A DNA stretch of 36,205 bases from the NCBI GenBank assembly GCA_904420555.1, contig CAJFVO010000013.1:1-36205 (forward strand). The letters are read 5' to 3'. The stretch's first letter is position 1. Each line of letters begins with the position of its first letter. The notes under the pieces are model-generated. The model saw only the letters and a list, made by a program, of their open reading frames with translations, did not search any database and was not told the DNA's origin. The position numbers and the translations under genes were made by a program. This document shows, piece by piece, positions 33,672-36,205 of the stretch. The DNA comes from Candidatus Heritagella intestinalis. GTDB taxonomy: Bacteria; Bacillota; Clostridia; Oscillospirales; Acutalibacteraceae.

Positions 33672-33902
33672 ATGTATTTTCAAAGACTGGAGGATTTGCG
33701 AGTAGACCGGGATAAGACCCAGGAAGAGATTGCCCAGGTACTCCACTGTAAACGGGAAGTGTACCGGAGATATGAAAAGGGCATCTATGAAATCCCCGTA
33801 TGGGCGTTGATGCAGCTGGCGGATTATTACGGCACCAGCACGGATTATATTTTAGGGCGTACAGACTACCCGCAGCCCTACCAGAAAGTCAATAGAGGAT
33901 AA
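33672..33902 (+). CDS. XRE-family HTH regulator
   Basis: The 76-residue protein is a single Cro/C1 helix-turn-helix. LRVDRDKTQEEIAQVLHCKREVYRRYEKGIYEIP covers the HTH (given here as family pattern R-x-x-x-x-x-TQ-x-x-IA), and YYGTSTDYILGRT is the typical C-terminal end of such regulators. The frame is open upstream to 33507, with ATGs at 33648 and 33666. The ATG at 33672 has GAAGAGG 8 nt upstream and matches the usual N-terminus. Upstream TTGCAT with TAGGTT 17 bp later is only a weak promoter. Its target is unknown; the divergent M14 peptidase is the nearest candidate. Confidence 0.82.
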   Translation: MYFQRLEDLRVDRDKTQEEIAQVLHCKREVYRRYEKGIYEIPVWALMQLADYYGTSTDYILGRTDYPQPYQKVNRG

Positions 33903-33907
33903 AAATA

Positions 33908-33937
33908 GCCCCGGTTTTCAAAAACCGGGGCCTTTTT
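33908..33937. terminator. Convergent terminator between the XRE gene and ychF
   Basis: GCCCCGGTTTT (33908-33918) and AAAACCGGGGC (33921-33931) form a perfect 11-bp stem, followed by CTTTTTC on the plus strand. It lies between two converging genes; A/T-rich stem ends allow use from both sides. Confidence 0.85.
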
Positions 33938-33951
33938 CTCCAAAGAGATGA

Positions 33952-35046
33952 TTACACATTAAACCGGAACAGCACGATATCGCCATCCTGCATGACATAG
34001 TCCTTGCCTTCGCTGCGGACCAGGCCCTTTTCCTTGGCGGCGGTCATGGAGCCACAGGCCATCAGGTCGTCAAAAGCAATGACTTCCGCCCGGATAAAGC
34101 CGCGCTCAAAGTCCGTGTGGATTTTACCGGCAGCCTGAGGCGCTTTGGTGCCCTTGGTGATGGTCCAGGCCCGCACCTCCGGCTTGCCGGCGGTCAGGTA
34201 GGAGATGAGCCCCAGCAGGGAATAGCAGGCGTTGATGAGCCGGTCCAGACCGGATTCTTCCAGGCCCATGTCTTCCAGGAAGAGCTTCTTCTCCTCCCAG
34301 TCCATGCCGGAAATTTCCGCTTCCGTCTCCGCGCAGATGGGCAGCACAGCGGCGTGCTCCTCGTCGGCGATCTTTTTCACCGCCTGATAGCCCGGATTGT
34401 TTTCCACGCCGTTTTTAAAGTCGTCCTCGCTCATGTTGGCGGCGTAGATAATGGGCTTGTTGGTCAGCAGGGAAACCGAAGCCAGGAGCTCTTTTTCCTC
34501 CTCAGTGCACTCCACCGAGCGGGCGGATTTTCCCGCATCCAGGGCTTCACGGACCCGCAGGAAGAAGTCCAGCTCATCCTGATATTTCTTGTCCGCTTTC
34601 AGCATCTTCCGGGTTTTGTCAATGCGGCGGTCCAGCACTTCCATGTCGGAGAGAATCAGTTCCAGATTGATGGTCTCGATGTCCCGGGCCGGGTCAATGC
34701 TGCCTTCCACGTGGATGATATCGTCGTTGACAAAGCAGCGCACCACATGGACAATGGCGTCCACTTCCCGGATGTTAGAGAGAAACTTGTTGCCCAGGCC
34801 TTCGCCCTTGGAAGCGCCCTTGACCAGACCGGCGATGTCCACAAACTCAATGGTGGCGGGGGTGTACTTTTCCGGCTCGTACATTTCCGCCAGCTTGTCC
34901 AGGCGCTTGTCCGGAACCGCCACCACGCCCACATTGGGCTCGATAGTGCAGAAGGGGTAGTTGGCGGACTGTGCTCCCGCGTTGGTGATAGCGTTGAAGA
35001 GGGTGCTCTTGCCCACGTTGGGCAGACCCACAATACCTAATTTCAT
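33952..35046 (-). CDS. ychF: Redox-responsive ATPase/GTPase YchF (OLA1 family)
   Basis: This Obg-related P-loop NTPase is universal in bacteria, binds ribosomes and hydrolyses ATP better than GTP in studied members. Of 364 residues, G1 GLPNVGKS is at 7-14. The switch region [13 protein letters not shown] and G3 [17 protein letters not shown] follow, with NMSED in place of the usual NKxD specificity motif, as expected for YchF. A C-terminal TGS domain ends [18 protein letters not shown] lies upstream of the ATG at 35046 with a long spacer. No promoter is evident in the 113 bp before the integrase end. Confidence 0.96.
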   Translation of the reverse strand: MKLGIVGLPNVGKSTLFNAITNAGAQSANYPFCTIEPNVGVVAVPDKRLDKLAEMYEPEKYTPATIEFVDIAGLVKGASKGEGLGNKFLSNIREVDAIVHVVRCFVNDDIIHVEGSIDPARDIETINLELILSDMEVLDRRIDKTRKMLKADKKYQDELDFFLRVREALDAGKSARSVECTEEEKELLASVSLLTNKPIIYAANMSEDDFKNGVENNPGYQAVKKIADEEHAAVLPICAETEAEISGMDWEEKKLFLEDMGLEESGLDRLINACYSLLGLISYLTAGKPEVRAWTITKGTKAPQAAGKIHTDFERGFIRAEVIAFDDLMACGSMTAAKEKGLVRSEGKDYVMQDGDIVLFRFNV

Positions 35047-35159
35047 ATATCTCTACATCTCCTTAAAAAATGCTGTATTTACAAGGGTTTTCGCGCTTTG
35101 GCGTTTTGGTGGCTACGCCATTTTTACGCCATTTGCGCATCGACTTGTATTAAGTTATA
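35047..35159. other. ychF-integrase junction, possible attachment region
   Basis: TACGCCATTT occurs twice with an 11-bp period (35114-35123 and 35125-35134). An inverted TGGCG element lies just before it (35097-35106), and the right one is followed by TGCGCAT. Clusters of short direct and inverted repeats next to the 3' end of an integrase gene are typical of arm-type or core recombinase sites. The exact core cannot be set without the other end of the element. Confidence 0.4.
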
Positions 35160-36205
35160 TCAACATACGCTGCTGAGTTGAAATTGCTTGACTGCCTGAT
35201 CCAGCGTTTCATCGGTTACATGGACATACCGATCCATTGTGGTTTTGATGCTGGCGTGTCCCAGCAGCTTTTGCAGCACTTTCGGCTGCATTCCGCTTTC
35301 AATCGCACGGGTTGCGTAAGTATGGCGCAGCGCGTGCATACAAAAGCGGTTGATCCCCGCTTCATCGCAAAGCTTATAGAGGTGGGTATCATAGGAACTG
35401 TTTTTTGCCGGTTCCCCTGTGCGCCAGTTGATAAAGACCAGATCATGCATCACAAGCCGGGAAGTAACGCCGGTGCGCCTGTCCATATATTCCAGCGTTT
35501 GCGACAGCAGGGGGGATTCTTTTCTGCCGCTCCGGCTATCCCATACCTCTTTCAGAATGTCATACGCTTTATCCGTCAAAGGAATGGTGCGATAGCTCTG
35601 CTGAGTTTTGGGCTTTATCCGTCAATGGAATGGTGCGATAGCTCTGCTGAGTTTTGGGAGGACCGGCACGCCAAACTTTCTGTGCGTGACGAAACTCCAA
35701 GGTCTTGTTTACCGTAAGCGTCCGGCGCTCAAAGTCGATGGCATCCCATGTTAAGCCAATCATTTCCCCGGTGCGCAATCCCGTTTCGAGGATGAGCGCA
35801 TACTGGTTGTAATTGTGGGAGCGCCGTGCGGTTTCGAGAAAGAGGCGCTGTTCCTCCCGCGTCAGATAGTGAATATCATCCACAGCGCGAACAGGCTTTG
35901 TAAACCGAACGCCATCCATGGGGTGCTTTGCAATCAGGACGTTCATCTTCGCCGCCTTAAACATTGTCCCCATCGTAATGTATGCCTGACGAATGGTGGA
36001 ACCTGCGTAATCCGCATCCATCTGGATGAACACCTTTTTGCAGTGCATCGGTTTTACATTGGCGATCAGCATCTTCCCGATGACCGGCTGAATATTGCGG
36101 ACATAGCGTTCCCGGTAATTTCTGAGCGTGTTGGGAGCCAAATCACCGACAATATTTTCGATCCAGAATTCAAACCATTCATCCACTGTCGTATCGGTAG
36201 CGACA
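35160..36205 (-). pseudogene. Tyrosine recombinase (phage/ICE integrase), frameshifted and truncated by the window edge
   Basis: Two frames together give one integrase. The upstream part (open from the right edge to 35569) holds a core-binding region (LAPNTLRNYRERYVRNIQPVIG) and the start of the catalytic domain with TGLRTGEMIGLTW (first catalytic Arg). The downstream part (ending at 35160) holds [10 protein letters not shown] (His-x-x-Arg), LLGHASI (His) and the nucleophile Tyr in DRYVHV. A 46-bp tandem duplication (35566-35657) shifts the frame, so the first part ends in an unrelated tail ([14 protein letters not shown], then stop). Removing one copy restores [14 protein letters not shown]. 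Upstream residues run past the window edge, so the N-terminal arm-binding domain is not seen. Confidence 0.88.
35566..35657. repeat. 46-bp tandem duplication in the integrase gene
   Basis: Positions 35566-35611 and 35612-35657 are identical except for A35580 versus T35626. The unit length is 46, one more than a multiple of three, which explains the frameshift. Confidence 0.95.

Noticed and set aside
35160-35579. The 139-residue C-terminal integrase frame as an independent small recombinase
   Set aside because: It lacks the first catalytic arginine, has only a TTG start without a ribosome binding site, and becomes part of the upstream frame when one 46-bp copy is removed.

Overview
This window is the replication-origin region of a Gram-positive, endospore-forming bacterium of the class Clostridia. 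The closest match I can suggest is the Oscillospiraceae/Ruminococcaceae, but that is an inference from gene order, moderate GC content and the presence of Noc and SleB; the species cannot be read from the sequence. The order jag-mnmE-mnmG-rsmG-noc-parA-parB on one side of dnaA and dnaN-yaaA-recF-remB-gyrB-gyrA on the other is the classical Firmicutes oriC neighbourhood. Gene direction flips at about 20.3 kb. Nearly everything to the left is on the minus strand and most of the right is on the plus strand, so genes run away from the origin with the forks.

Left arm (1-11.6 kb). The left edge holds three tandem minus-strand sigma-A promoters that fire out of the window, probably into an rRNA operon. 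Next come a spore cortex-lytic enzyme (sleB, plus strand), a LUD-domain protein, a small membrane protein, a lipoprotein, a MATE exporter with a terminator hairpin in its leader, and a small XRE regulator. A tRNA operon (Met-Glu-Val) follows, with four consecutive terminator-like hairpins behind it. Then come guaB, an acyl-ACP thioesterase, serS, parB and parA.

Origin core (11.7-25.1 kb). Two parS sites lie between noc and parA and a third lies inside mnmG. noc encodes a second ParB-like protein whose DNA-recognition residues match the Noc type, while the parB product matches the parS-binding type. tRNA modification (MnmE/MnmG), 16S methylation (RsmG), membrane insertion (YidC, YidD, Jag/KhpB), RNase P protein and L34 follow. 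DnaA boxes lie upstream of dnaA, one of them between the -35 and -10 of its promoter, and in the dnaA-dnaN gap. That gap also holds a DnaA-trio-like run and a repeated TTCAACTTT motif. dnaN, yaaA, recF and remB are tightly packed.

Right arm (25.1-36.2 kb). A zinc-ribbon membrane protein is followed by a terminator and a strong gyrB promoter. gyrB has a leader of about 190 nt and a TTG start. Two related small membrane proteins of YcxB-like appearance sit between gyrB and gyrA in one apparent operon. Beyond gyrA are a lipoprotein with an LprI-like domain, an M14 peptidase, a second XRE regulator and the GTPase ychF. The window ends in a tyrosine-recombinase integrase whose frame is broken by an exact 46-bp tandem duplication; it probably marks the edge of an integrated element placed directly upstream of ychF.

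I did not find a CRISPR array, an insertion sequence or a clearly new multi-gene defence system. The most unusual items are the duplication in the integrase, the stack of four terminators after the tRNA operon, the leader structures of the MATE gene, gyrB and the gene after gyrB, and the repeat architecture of the origin.
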